From the NCBI RefSeq assembly GCF_021183625.1, contig NZ_CP089214.1, forward strand, positions 1,054,001 to 1,118,000: a stretch of DNA of 64,000 nucleotides, read 5' to 3'. Position numbers and translations under genes: made by a program. Shown piece after piece: positions 29,091-37,765 of the stretch. Source of the DNA: Nocardia asteroides. GTDB taxonomy: Bacteria > Actinomycetota > Actinomycetes > Mycobacteriales > Mycobacteriaceae. Each line of letters begins with the position of its first letter. Positions within the stretch are counted from its first letter, which is position 1. The notes below the pieces were generated by a model. That model did not search any database. It was not told the DNA's origin and was given only the letters and a program-made list of their open reading frames with translations.

Positions 29091-30592
29091 TTCTCCTGCC
29101 CGGGTTCCACCGCAGGCGCGGTGCGCTTGGGGCTGCGCCGGGTGAGCCGCTGCCACCAGCTCCGGCCGGTGTTCACGGTGACCAGCCCGGTGATGGTGGC
29201 GCCCGCCGCGGTCAGCGTGGCCAGCGCGGCCTCGGCCCGGTCGGTGCGGGCGTCGCCGAGCACGACGACGCCGACGGTGCTCGCGGCCCGGCCTGCCAGC
29301 GCGACCGCGTCCGCGGAGTCGCCGGGCGCGGCGGCGTCGATCAGCACGTGGTCGTACTTCTCCCTGGCCGCCCGCAGCACCGCGACGAACCGGGCGGAGG
29401 CGAGCAGGTCCGCGGTCTGGCCGTCGGCGGCGCCGAGCGGGAGCACCGCGAAGTTGCCGCCGGGCCACGGGGTGACGGCCTCCTCCACCGAGCCGTCGCC
29501 GCGCAGCAGCGCGGCCAGCCCGCCGGTGTGCCAGGCGGCCGCGACCGAGGCGGGGAGCTTCTCCGGCTGCGGCTTGTCCGCGGGCGGGGCCTCCGGGATG
29601 TTGCGCAGGTCGAGCTTGGTGGTCTGCTGCGCGGCGTTCTCCTGCGCCTCGCCCGCGCCGACCAGTGCCAGGTCGGGCTGCGGTTGCGGGGCGCCGTTGC
29701 GCACCGGCCAGTCGATCTCAGGGGCGGGCAGCAGCGCCGACGACCCGGTGCGGGTGGTGTCGGCGTCGATCAGCAGCACCCGGCTCCCGGTCGCGGCCAG
29801 CGCGCCGGCCAGCCCGATGGCGAGCGCGGGCTCGGAGCGCGCGCCGATGCCGGTGAGCAGCACCGTCTTCGTCGCCTCCGGCAGCCGGGAGCGCAGCGCG
29901 CGCAGGTCGTCGCGCTCGGAGTCGGTGCCGAGCGCGACCGAGCCGAGCAGCGGCCTGCCGAGCGGGGCCAGGTCGGCGCCGGTGCGCACCCTGCGGTCGA
30001 AGAGCTCGAGCAGCAGCGCGACCCCGCCGCCGAGTACGAGCCCGCCGACCGCGCCGAGCACGAGCAGCTTGGTGTTCCCGCCCGCTGCCGCGGCCGGGCG
30101 CTCGGCGCGGTCGACCACGGCGACCCTGGCCTGCGGGGCAGCGGTGTCCTCGATCGTCTCCAGCTCGGTGACGAGCGCGCGGAACTGCGAGACGGTCTCG
30201 TCGGTGAGCAGCCGGGAGCGCTCGGCCTCGGAGTCGGTCACCGTGATCCGCAGCAGCGCGGTGGCCGGCGGCGAGTCCACCGAGACCATGCCGCGCAGCT
30301 CCTCGCGGGTGAGCCCGAGCCCGAGCTGGCCGATCACTCGGTCCAGCACGAAGTCGCTGCCGACCAGCTCCAGGTACGAGCGCACCCGCTGCTGCGCGGC
30401 CAGCCCGCCCTGGTAGGAGTCGGCCACCGAGGTGCCGGTCGCCATCGACACGTAGACCGTGCTGGTGGCGCTGTAGGACTTCGGCGCCGACTGCGCCGAG
30501 AAGGCCGCCAGCGCGATACCGAGCACGAGCCCGGCCAGCAGGACGGGCCAGCGGCGGCGCGCGATCGCCAGGTAGTCGGAGAGTTCCCTCAT
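29087..30592 (-). CDS. Wzz/CapA-CapB-type chain-length protein with degenerate kinase domain
   Basis: The 501-residue protein has the Wzz arrangement: a helix near residues 17-35, a periplasmic segment (YSATSTVYVSMATG onward), and a second helix near 190-215. A cytoplasmic domain shaped like a BY-kinase follows. Walker A-prime (VLLIDADTTRTG) is recognisable, but where the P-loop should be (about 243-262) the sequence is LLTGIGARSEPALAIGLA, lacking the GK[S/T]. There is no tyrosine cluster at the C-terminus. It probably controls polymer length without normal autophosphorylation. It overlaps both neighbours by 4 bp. Confidence 0.87.
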   Translation of the reverse strand: MRELSDYLAIARRRWPVLLAGLVLGIALAAFSAQSAPKSYSATSTVYVSMATGTSVADSYQGGLAAQQRVRSYLELVGSDFVLDRVIGQLGLGLTREELRGMVSVDSPPATALLRITVTDSEAERSRLLTDETVSQFRALVTELETIEDTAAPQARVAVVDRAERPAAAAGGNTKLLVLGAVGGLVLGGGVALLLELFDRRVRTGADLAPLGRPLLGSVALGTDSERDDLRALRSRLPEATKTVLLTGIGARSEPALAIGLAGALAATGSRVLLIDADTTRTGSSALLPAPEIDWPVRNGAPQPQPDLALVGAGEAQENAAQQTTKLDLRNIPEAPPADKPQPEKLPASVAAAWHTGGLAALLRGDGSVEEAVTPWPGGNFAVLPLGAADGQTADLLASARFVAVLRAAREKYDHVLIDAAAPGDSADAVALAGRAASTVGVVVLGDARTDRAEAALATLTAAGATITGLVTVNTGRSWWQRLTRRSPKRTAPAVEPGQEK

Positions 30593-31968
30593 TGTTTTCC
30601 TTCGCTTCCCACCGGCACGGGGACTGCTGCCGCGACCGGCGCCGTCGTCCGTTCCCGGTGCCGCCGCCATTCGCCCACCGCGAGGCGGACCATCCAGGCC
30701 AGTACCACTACTTGCAGATATTTGCCGAGCGTCTCGGCGGTGCCGAGCATGCCGCGCTCGAAGACCACCGGCACCTCGATCAGCCCGATCCCGAACAGCA
30801 CCGGAACCATATGCCGCGCGTACAGCGCACGCGACCACGCGATCAGCACGATCGCGGTGAAGACCACCCCGATCACCACCCCGGCGTAGCCGCCGAGCAC
30901 GTACCCCTCCGGGATGCTGCCCTCCGCCAGCGAGACCGAGACCTGGCTCATGTCCACCGACGCGCCGCGCACGTCGGTCGCCCACGCCGTTCCGGCCTGC
31001 AGCTTCTCGCCGGGCAGCAGCTGCCCCGGCACCAGGCTGCGGGCCAGCGCGGTGACCACCTGGTCGGGGGTCAGCCAGCTGCCCGGCTTGGTGAAGTAGG
31101 CGTCGGTCGCCGCCTCCAGCAGGTCGAAGCGGCGCAGCAGGGAGAGGAACGGCCGTACCGGCTCCGGGTAGGCGGCGTCCACCGAGGCCGCCTGGGCGCG
31201 CAGGTACGGCGTCGACTTCAGCGACTGCAGCCAGTCGAAGCCGGCGATGCCCGCCACCGAGACCGCCCCGATGCCGAGCACCTTCTCCCTGGTCCAGCCG
31301 GTCAGCGCGAAGCGGACCGCGACGGCGAGCGCCGCGCCGAGCACCGGCGTCTTGGACTGGATGGCCGTCGTCCACCACAGCTCACCGAGGACCAGGAAGC
31401 CGAGCAGCAGCATGGTGTCCCGGTTCCGCGCGGGCCTGGCCAGCACGATCAACCCGACCGCGCCGAGCGTGGCCGGCATGGCGAGCAGGCTGAGCACCGG
31501 CGAGGCGCTGGCGACCTCGCCCGCCGCCCCCGCCGACCCGCTCGCGACGCTGGCCAGCCGGGCCAGCGTGCCGAGCGCGTAGAGCACGAGCAGCGTGCCC
31601 ATCATGTTCGGATCACCGGCCAGCGGCACCGGCCGCCGCGGCCGGGGGCCGCGCCGGCGCGACCACAGCGCGTACCCGAGCATCAGCAGCGCGTAGACGA
31701 CGAGGCCGAAGGCGACCGGGGTGAGCGCCTGCTCGATGCCGCGGTCGTAGCCGAGCGCGACCAGCCGCGGGTCGGCCACGTTGTCGCCGAAGCTCGCCGC
31801 GGGCTGCACGACGAGCAGCACCACCGGCCGCGCCACGTAGGACATGGCCCAGTACACCGCCTGCGCGATGAGCAGCACCCGGAGTACGCCGGAGAGCAGC
31901 AGCGCGGCGATCACCATCGTGACCAGCGCGGCCACGATGATCGTCAGCGGGGTGTTGCCGATCAGCAC
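30589..31968 (-). CDS. Wzy-type polysaccharide polymerase (multi-pass membrane protein)
   Basis: A 459-residue integral membrane protein with about ten to eleven hydrophobic helices and one large external loop (roughly 255-345, YLRAQAASVDAAYPEPVRPF onward). That is the topology of O-antigen/exopolysaccharide polymerases, which have little sequence conservation. The start is a GTG nine bases after the glycosyltransferase stop; its stop overlaps the Wzz start. Polymerase identity rests on topology and on lying between flippase, glycosyltransferases and Wzz. The locus has no other candidate. Confidence 0.78.
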   Translation of the reverse strand: MLIGNTPLTIIVAALVTMVIAALLLSGVLRVLLIAQAVYWAMSYVARPVVLLVVQPAASFGDNVADPRLVALGYDRGIEQALTPVAFGLVVYALLMLGYALWSRRRGPRPRRPVPLAGDPNMMGTLLVLYALGTLARLASVASGSAGAAGEVASASPVLSLLAMPATLGAVGLIVLARPARNRDTMLLLGFLVLGELWWTTAIQSKTPVLGAALAVAVRFALTGWTREKVLGIGAVSVAGIAGFDWLQSLKSTPYLRAQAASVDAAYPEPVRPFLSLLRRFDLLEAATDAYFTKPGSWLTPDQVVTALARSLVPGQLLPGEKLQAGTAWATDVRGASVDMSQVSVSLAEGSIPEGYVLGGYAGVVIGVVFTAIVLIAWSRALYARHMVPVLFGIGLIEVPVVFERGMLGTAETLGKYLQVVVLAWMVRLAVGEWRRHRERTTAPVAAAVPVPVGSEGKQ

Positions 31969-31977
31969 TCCGGCACC

Positions 31978-32982
31978 CTAGTCGAGCGCATTCAGGATCT
32001 CCCGCGCGCGGTCGGCATAGCTGTGCCCGCCCTCGACGATCCGCCGGTACCCCGCCTCGGCGATCTTGACGGCCTGGTCCGGGAAGAGCGCGCAGCGCTC
32101 CAGGATCTCGTCCAGTTCGTCCCGGCTGGAGAACAGGAACGCCTCGGCGCCGTCGTCGAGCAGCTCGGCGTGCTCGTCGGTGCGCTCGCCGACGAAGAGC
32201 CCGCCCGCCGCGGGCACCTCGAAGGTGCGGCAGGTGTGGGTGTCCCGGTTGTCGGAGTTGAGCAGCACCAGGTTGGCCGTCACCGAGGCGACGGTCATCG
32301 AGAAGTCCTCGCCGAACACGCCGGGTCTGACCTCGGCGCGGGTGGTGCGCAGCCGCCGCACCCGGCGCCAACCCGGCCCGGCCACCAGCAGCTGCGCGCC
32401 GTAGGTGCGGGCCAGCGAGACCATGCCGTCGCGCCGGTCCGGGCGGCAGGCGCCGATGAAGCCGACCAGGTACTGCCGGGTGGTGCGCTTGGCGGCCGGG
32501 TGGTGCCAGGCCGGGTCGTAGGCGCTGCGCACGAAGAGCGTCTCCTTGGCGCCGCGGGCCATGAGCTCGCGCAGGTTGTGCCGCTTGGTGGTGACCACCA
32601 GGTCCCACTCGGACTCGTGCGCCAGGTAGTCCGGGGTGGTGTTCTGCGGGTTGGCGACGTCGTCCGGGCTGTAGTGCACGTGCAGCGCGGCCGGGATGTC
32701 GAGCAGCCTGCGCTGGTCGAGGTGCACCGACTTGAAGCCGATGACCAGGTCGGGGCGGAGCTCGGCGCCTGCCCGCTCCAGCCGCTGGTGCACGCGGTCG
32801 ATCGTCCACGGCGCGCGCTGCTCGTGCGACTTGGCGTAGAGCCAGGACGGCGAGAGCCGCGGCGGCAGCGTGGCCGCCGTCGAGTCGATCACCATCACCT
32901 CGTGCCCGAGGTGCCGGAAACCTTCGGCGAGCGAGCGGGCGTTGCTGCCGAGCCAGTCGTCGCCGACGAAGAGGATCTTCAT
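31978..32982 (-). CDS. CgeB-like GT-B glycosyltransferase
   Basis: A 334-residue protein beginning MKILFVGDDWLGSNARSLAE with later HVHYSPDDVANP, FIGACRPDRRDGMVSLA and THTCRTFEVPAAGGLFVGER. The C-terminal pattern (R-x-FE-x-PA-x-G near a donor pocket, then a terminal helix GYRRIVEGGHSYADRA) is that of the CgeB/spore-maturation glycosyltransferases. It should add one sugar of the repeat unit. It overlaps the flippase stop by ATGA. Confidence 0.82.
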   Translation of the reverse strand: MKILFVGDDWLGSNARSLAEGFRHLGHEVMVIDSTAATLPPRLSPSWLYAKSHEQRAPWTIDRVHQRLERAGAELRPDLVIGFKSVHLDQRRLLDIPAALHVHYSPDDVANPQNTTPDYLAHESEWDLVVTTKRHNLRELMARGAKETLFVRSAYDPAWHHPAAKRTTRQYLVGFIGACRPDRRDGMVSLARTYGAQLLVAGPGWRRVRRLRTTRAEVRPGVFGEDFSMTVASVTANLVLLNSDNRDTHTCRTFEVPAAGGLFVGERTDEHAELLDDGAEAFLFSSRDELDEILERCALFPDQAVKIAEAGYRRIVEGGHSYADRAREILNALD

Positions 32983-34451
32983 CGTGTCCTTCTTTCCGCG
33001 CCGGCGGGCAGTACCCCGCCCGCGGCGCGTTCACGCACGATCAGCCCGCGCGTGCGGGCCAGATACCAGAGTGCTACGGCGAATTCGGCGGCCACGATGC
33101 CGCCGACCAGGGTCCAGACAGAGTGTGTGCGCGCCGCGACCAGCAGCGCGACGCCCGCGATGCAGGTGCCGACCAGCGCGCCGATCAGCACGCCGATGGT
33201 GTCCTGCCGCACCGGCAGGATGGCGGTGGTGATGAAGGAGGTGATGGTGGTGGCAGGCAGGATCAGCACCTCGAGCCGCAGCACCGCGACCGCCTCGGTG
33301 AACTGGTCGCCGAAGATCAGCGGCACCACGACCGGGGCGAGCAGCCAGAGCAGCGCGCTGGCCGCGCAGGCCAGCGCGGTACAGACGGTGAGGGCGCGCA
33401 GCGCGTCCGGCCAGAAGCGCTCGTCGCCGCCGCGCTTGGCCATCCGGGGCAGCAGCGCGAAGCCGATCGCGTCGAGCAGCGACTGCACCGCGCGGACCAG
33501 CCGGTCCGAGGCCGAGTACAGCCCGAGCGAGGCGGCGTTGAGCACCGCGCCGAACACCGTGGCCGAGCCCTGCCCGTAGCTGGTCACCAGCAGCCGCCCG
33601 GTGACCACCGGCGCCGCCGCGCGCAGCAGCGCGCCGACCCCGCGCGGGCGGCCCGGCGGGCCGAACCCGCGCCAGGTGTCCCACCAGGTCAGCGCCACGC
33701 AGAGCACCGAGTTGCCGAGCAGGCAGAGCAGCGCGACCTCGGCGGTCGGGATGCGCGGCAGCACCAGCACGAGCAGCAGCAGGTACGCGATCCGTGCCAC
33801 CGCCTGGTAGAGCGTGGAGGCCCCGAACCGGCCCTGCCCGATCAGCAGCCAGTCCTCGGACATGGACCAGACGCCGCCGATGAAGAGCCCGAGCGCGATC
33901 ATCCGCAGGTACTCCGGCGCGCCGATGGCGAGCACGACCGCGAGCGCGAGCGTCACCGCCCCGAGGATGCCGCCGCGGATGACCAGGTAGGTGCCGCGGG
34001 TGCGGTTGATCGATGCGGTCTGCTCGGCCGGGCTCCTGGTCTCGCTCGACTCCTGGACGCGGGCGGCCATGTACGAGGTGATGCCGAGGTCGACCAGCAG
34101 CGAGCCGATGAAGTAGGAGGACATCCCGATGGCGAGCATCCCGAGCCCCTCGGTGCCGAGCACCCTGGCCATGAGCGGCAGCGTCGCCACCGTCACCAGG
34201 TACTGGCCGTACTTGCCGAAGCTGACGTAGGCGATGTCGCGCGCGACCCCGAGCAACTCGCGCGTCCGCGACACCGGCTCGGCGGGCGGCGGCTTGACGA
34301 TGATCGGGAGCTTCTGCGTCGGCCAGTCGGTGAAGGCCGGCATGACCTCGGTGGGCGGGTCGTACTCCGGCATCCGCAAGCCGTCGAGCGACACCGGGTA
34401 GTGCCGGTGCACTATCCGGATCGGGACGGTGTCCTCGGCGTAGCGGTTCAC
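32979..34451 (-). CDS. Wzx-type lipid-linked repeat-unit flippase
   Basis: A 490-residue polytopic protein of the MOP/PST superfamily. A hydrophilic N-terminal tail of about 75 residues precedes twelve or so membrane helices, beginning near YVSFGKYGQYLVTVATLPLM. Polysaccharide-synthase style loops such as SEDWLLIGQGRFGASTLY and VAVLRLEVLILP are present. It would move undecaprenyl-linked repeat units across the membrane for the polymerase. The GTG start overlaps the preceding glycosyltransferase stop (GTGA). The long charged N-terminal tail is unusual for Wzx proteins. Confidence 0.88.
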   Translation of the reverse strand: MNRYAEDTVPIRIVHRHYPVSLDGLRMPEYDPPTEVMPAFTDWPTQKLPIIVKPPPAEPVSRTRELLGVARDIAYVSFGKYGQYLVTVATLPLMARVLGTEGLGMLAIGMSSYFIGSLLVDLGITSYMAARVQESSETRSPAEQTASINRTRGTYLVIRGGILGAVTLALAVVLAIGAPEYLRMIALGLFIGGVWSMSEDWLLIGQGRFGASTLYQAVARIAYLLLLVLVLPRIPTAEVALLCLLGNSVLCVALTWWDTWRGFGPPGRPRGVGALLRAAAPVVTGRLLVTSYGQGSATVFGAVLNAASLGLYSASDRLVRAVQSLLDAIGFALLPRMAKRGGDERFWPDALRALTVCTALACAASALLWLLAPVVVPLIFGDQFTEAVAVLRLEVLILPATTITSFITTAILPVRQDTIGVLIGALVGTCIAGVALLVAARTHSVWTLVGGIVAAEFAVALWYLARTRGLIVRERAAGGVLPAGAERRTR

Positions 34452-35602
34452 GGCGCGGCCACCGCCCTGCTACCGGTGACGGTCGCCAGCAGCCCGGTGA
34501 CCGCGGTCGCGGTGGCGTCGATCCCGAAGTCGCGGGAGCGCTCGACCGCCGCGGTGCCGAGCCGGGTGCGCAGCGCGGGGTCGGCGGCGAGGCGGTCCAG
34601 CGCGGCGGCGAGCGCGGCCGGATCGCCGGGCGGGACCAGGATGCCGTCCACCTCCGGCCGGACGATCTCGGTCGGGCCGCCGGCGTCGGCGGCGAGCACC
34701 GCGCACCCCGCGCGCATCGCCTCGACCACGACCTGGCCGAACGGCTCCGCGGTCACCGAGCAGTGCACGGCGATGTCGGCATCGGCCAGGTACGGCCCCG
34801 GATCGGCGACGTGCCCGGTGAACTCGACCGGGATCGGCAGCGCGGCGGCCAACTCCTCGAGCCGGGCCCGGTACTCCTGCTCGTCGAAGAAGGTGCCGCC
34901 GACCAGGGTCACCGCGGCTGGCCGGTGCGCGGTCAGCGCGAGGGCGCGCAGCAGCACGTCCTGGCCCTTCCACTCGGTGAGCCTGCCCGCCATCACGATG
35001 CGCACGCCCTCGGCGGGGCGCTGCGGCGCGCGCGGCGGCAGCGCGGTCTCCTCGATGCCCGGGTAGGCCACGACGGCGGGCAGGCGCCGGGTGGCGAGGG
35101 TGCTCAGGGTGGCGCGGCTGTTGGCCACGACCCCGCGCGCGGCCCACCGGCCGAGCAGCCGAAGCGCGACGGCGAGAACCCGGCCGAAGTAGTCGGCGGA
35201 GATCCGGTCGTGCACCTGCCAGACCAGCGGGATTCCGGCCCGCCGCGCCGCTACCGCCCCCATCAGCAGCGCCTTGGTGCTCTGCGCGACCACCACATCG
35301 GCCTCCGCGCGGCGCAGTGTGTCGCCGATGGCGCGGCCGAGCCGCACCAGCTCCAGCGCCCCGCCTGCCAGCCGCAGCGGCCCTGAACCGGCGATGGTCA
35401 GCGAGCGGCTGTCGAAATCGTTGCGCTGCACGGTGACCGGGATGTCGCGGGCGCGGAGCAGCTCGACCAGTGGGCCGTCGGCGGTGAGCAGCGCCGACGG
35501 CCGCACCGCGGTGCCCGCGCGCAGCGCGGTGAGCAGCCGCAGGGTCGCCAGCTCGGCGCCGGAGGGGGCGGCGGTGTGGGTCAGGAAGACGGCGTCGATC
35601 AT
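34448..35602 (-). CDS. GT4-family glycosyltransferase
   Basis: The ATG at 35602 overlaps the previous gene's stop and gives 384 residues. GT-B features are clear: TAAPSGAELATLRL in the acceptor domain, VMAGRLTEWKGQDVLLRAL at the interdomain junction, and AEPFGQVVVEAMRAGCAV with the paired glutamates for nucleotide-sugar binding. It has no signal or membrane anchor and should act on the lipid-linked intermediate at the inner face. Confidence 0.9.
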   Translation of the reverse strand: MIDAVFLTHTAAPSGAELATLRLLTALRAGTAVRPSALLTADGPLVELLRARDIPVTVQRNDFDSRSLTIAGSGPLRLAGGALELVRLGRAIGDTLRRAEADVVVAQSTKALLMGAVAARRAGIPLVWQVHDRISADYFGRVLAVALRLLGRWAARGVVANSRATLSTLATRRLPAVVAYPGIEETALPPRAPQRPAEGVRIVMAGRLTEWKGQDVLLRALALTAHRPAAVTLVGGTFFDEQEYRARLEELAAALPIPVEFTGHVADPGPYLADADIAVHCSVTAEPFGQVVVEAMRAGCAVLAADAGGPTEIVRPEVDGILVPPGDPAALAAALDRLAADPALRTRLGTAAVERSRDFGIDATATAVTGLLATVTGSRAVAAP

Positions 35603-36663
35603 CCGGCGAGCTCCCGGTAGAGCGCGACGTGCCGGTCGGCGGCGGCCGGCCAGGAGAAGGTCTCGGCGTGCGCGCGGCAGCGCTGCGCGTCCGGCAGCTT
35701 GCCGTCCAGCGCCGTCACCAGCCTGGCGGCGAGCGCCTCGACGTCGCCCGCGGCCACGATCAGCGAATCGTCCAGCTCGCGCACGGAATCCGGCAGCCCG
35801 CCGCAGGCGGTCACCACCGGCGCCCGTCCGGCGGCGAGCGACTCCAGCGCGATCAACCCGAACCCCTCCAGCGCCACCGACGGCACCACGGTGAGCGCCG
35901 CCTCGGCGTAGAGCCCGGTCAACTCGGCGTCGCGCACCCGGCCGGCGAACCGCACGCTCGCGCCGAGCGGCTCGGCCTGCGCGCGCAGCGCGGGCTCGGC
36001 GGTGCCGGTGCCGACGATCACCAGCTCGGCCTCGGGGTGCGCGGCCAGCACGGCGGGCCAGCCGCGCAGCAGCACGTCGATCCCCATCCGGTGCTCCAGC
36101 CTGCGCACGCACAGCACCACCGGCCGGTCGCTCGCCGGGGCCGGACGGAAGTGGGTGAGGTCGACGCCGGGCGGGATCACCGAGATCTTCTCCGGGCGCA
36201 CCCGGTAGTCGGTGACGAGCAGGTCGCGGAAGTGCCCGGAGAGCACGACGAACCGGTCCGCGCGCAGCGCGCGCACCCGCTCGAGCAGGTACTTGGCGCG
36301 GGTGGCCGCGGCGCCCTCGCCCGCCATCCTGCTCTCCGCCGCCCACGGGCCGTGGAAGTGCACGACCAGCGCCTCGCCGCGCCGCGCGGGCGGGCCGTAG
36401 AGCGCGAAATGCCGGTCGAGCACGGCTTTTCCGGCCGGCGCGTCGGCGTAGGCGGTGCGGGCGCGGTGCAGCGTGGAGCCGCCGATCGGCCCCAGGGAGC
36501 GGGCGCCGGCGGGAGCGGTACCGAAGGCGGCGGCGTCGACGGTGATGTCGGTGCGGGCGGCGAGCGCGGCGTGCAGGTCGGTGAAGTAGCGGTTCAGCCC
36601 GCCGGGGGCGGAGCCGAACCACTCCGACCCGGTCATCTGCACCCGCGGTGCGGCGCCGGTCAT
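35599..36663 (-). CDS. GT4-family glycosyltransferase
   Basis: A 354-residue GT-B enzyme with FGSAPGGLNRYFTDLHAAL (acceptor loop), VVLSGHFRDLLV, ISVIPPGVDLTHFRP, CVRRLEHRMGIDVLLRGW and the donor motif ALEGFGLIALESLAAGRAPV. It overlaps the genes on both sides by ATGA. The domains are intact and of normal length. Which sugar it transfers cannot be deduced. Confidence 0.9.
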   Translation of the reverse strand: MTGAAPRVQMTGSEWFGSAPGGLNRYFTDLHAALAARTDITVDAAAFGTAPAGARSLGPIGGSTLHRARTAYADAPAGKAVLDRHFALYGPPARRGEALVVHFHGPWAAESRMAGEGAAATRAKYLLERVRALRADRFVVLSGHFRDLLVTDYRVRPEKISVIPPGVDLTHFRPAPASDRPVVLCVRRLEHRMGIDVLLRGWPAVLAAHPEAELVIVGTGTAEPALRAQAEPLGASVRFAGRVRDAELTGLYAEAALTVVPSVALEGFGLIALESLAAGRAPVVTACGGLPDSVRELDDSLIVAAGDVEALAARLVTALDGKLPDAQRCRAHAETFSWPAAADRHVALYRELAG

Positions 36664-37496
36664 GCCTGCCCCCCGTGACGGGTGCGGATCAGCTGCCCGG
36701 TGCGCACCCGCAGCCGGTGCAGCGCCGCCCTGGCCAGCCGCAGGTCGCCGACGGCGACGTCGAGCGGGGAGAGCAGCCGCGGGCATTCGCGCGCGATGCG
36801 ATGGTGGAAGCGCAGCATCTCGGTGAGCTTGCTCAGCGACGAGGTGCGGCTGGAGAGGTTGAAGGTCGAGTTCCGCCACGCCGCCGCCACCTCGGTGAGG
36901 CCGTAGAAGAGCCCGAACTGCCCGACCCGGGCGAACAGGTCGACGTCCATCGGGAAGACCAGGTCGCCGCGGAGCCCGCCGACCCGGTCGAAGTGCTCGC
37001 GCCGGAACATGGCGGCGGCGGTCGGGCCGAAGTCGGCGGGGCCGCGCCGGACGATGGTGCGGGCGAGCTCGCGCGGGCCGTGCACGCCGTCCAGCCCGGG
37101 CAGCCCGAGCCCGGTCTCGACCAGCGCGCCGCCCTCGTCGATCACCTGGAAGCGCGAGGAGCTCAGCGCGAACGCCCGGTCCCGCATGATCTCGAGCTGG
37201 GTGGCCAGCGAGCCGGGCAGCAGGATGTCGTCGGCGCAGACCACCTTGACCAGCTCGCCGGTGGAGAGCTCGATGACCCGGTTCCAGTTGTCGCCGATGC
37301 GCAGCGTGGAGTCGTTGCGCTCGATCCGCACGCGCGGGTCGCCGAAGGACGCGGCGATCTCGCCGGTCTCGTCGGTGCTCGCGTTGTCGAGGACGAGCAG
37401 TTCGAATTCGACGTCCTGGCTCAGAATCGAGCGCATCGTCGGTTCCAGGGTCCGTCCCGCCTGGTAGGCGGGAACACAGACCGAAAGGCTGACCAT
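36660..37496 (-). CDS. GT2-family glycosyltransferase, first gene of the main operon
   Basis: A 278-residue inverting GT-A enzyme. It has LSVCVPAYQAGRTLEPTMRS at the N-terminus, LLVLDNASTDETGEIA, the metal-binding region VKVVCADDILLPGSL, and the acceptor-side FPMDVDLFARVG. AGGAGAGGAC directly precedes the ATG, and the AT-richer gap upstream is the likely promoter for all eleven genes down to 24697. It would extend the lipid-linked sugar made by the initiating transferase. Confidence 0.9.
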   Translation of the reverse strand: MVSLSVCVPAYQAGRTLEPTMRSILSQDVEFELLVLDNASTDETGEIAASFGDPRVRIERNDSTLRIGDNWNRVIELSTGELVKVVCADDILLPGSLATQLEIMRDRAFALSSSRFQVIDEGGALVETGLGLPGLDGVHGPRELARTIVRRGPADFGPTAAAMFRREHFDRVGGLRGDLVFPMDVDLFARVGQFGLFYGLTEVAAAWRNSTFNLSSRTSSLSKLTEMLRFHHRIARECPRLLSPLDVAVGDLRLARAALHRLRVRTGQLIRTRHGGQA

Positions 37497-37640
37497 GTCC
37501 TCTCCTATAAACGGGATAAAAATGAATTCAGCAACATGTCGGCAATATGGCGGGAAATATCGGTTCAGCCTGATACGGCGCGAATCGAATGGACCGGAGA
37601 CAGGTCCCGTGGTCTTTCATACCGCCCTCATTACGTGCAG

Positions 37641-37673
37641 CTCCGAAATTCTCGAATTTTCAATTCGACGGAG
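37641..37673. promoter_or_regulatory. AT-rich nested palindrome upstream of the exopolysaccharide operon
   Basis: TCGAATT-TTC-AATTCGA (37652-37668) is a perfect 7-bp dyad, framed by CTCCG (37641-37645) and its complement CGGAG (37669-37673). It lies in a 269-bp gap that is visibly AT-richer than its surroundings, between the methyltransferase stop and the first operon gene. It could be an operator or the terminator of the upstream gene; no T tract supports the latter. Confidence 0.5.
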
Positions 37674-37765
37674 CAATGGTCAAGCTATCCTGATTCGACT
37701 AGCCGGGGAACCCCGGATTGCCGCCAGTGGGCGACCTCACAGCGCCGCACCGCCCCCTGTGCGCG

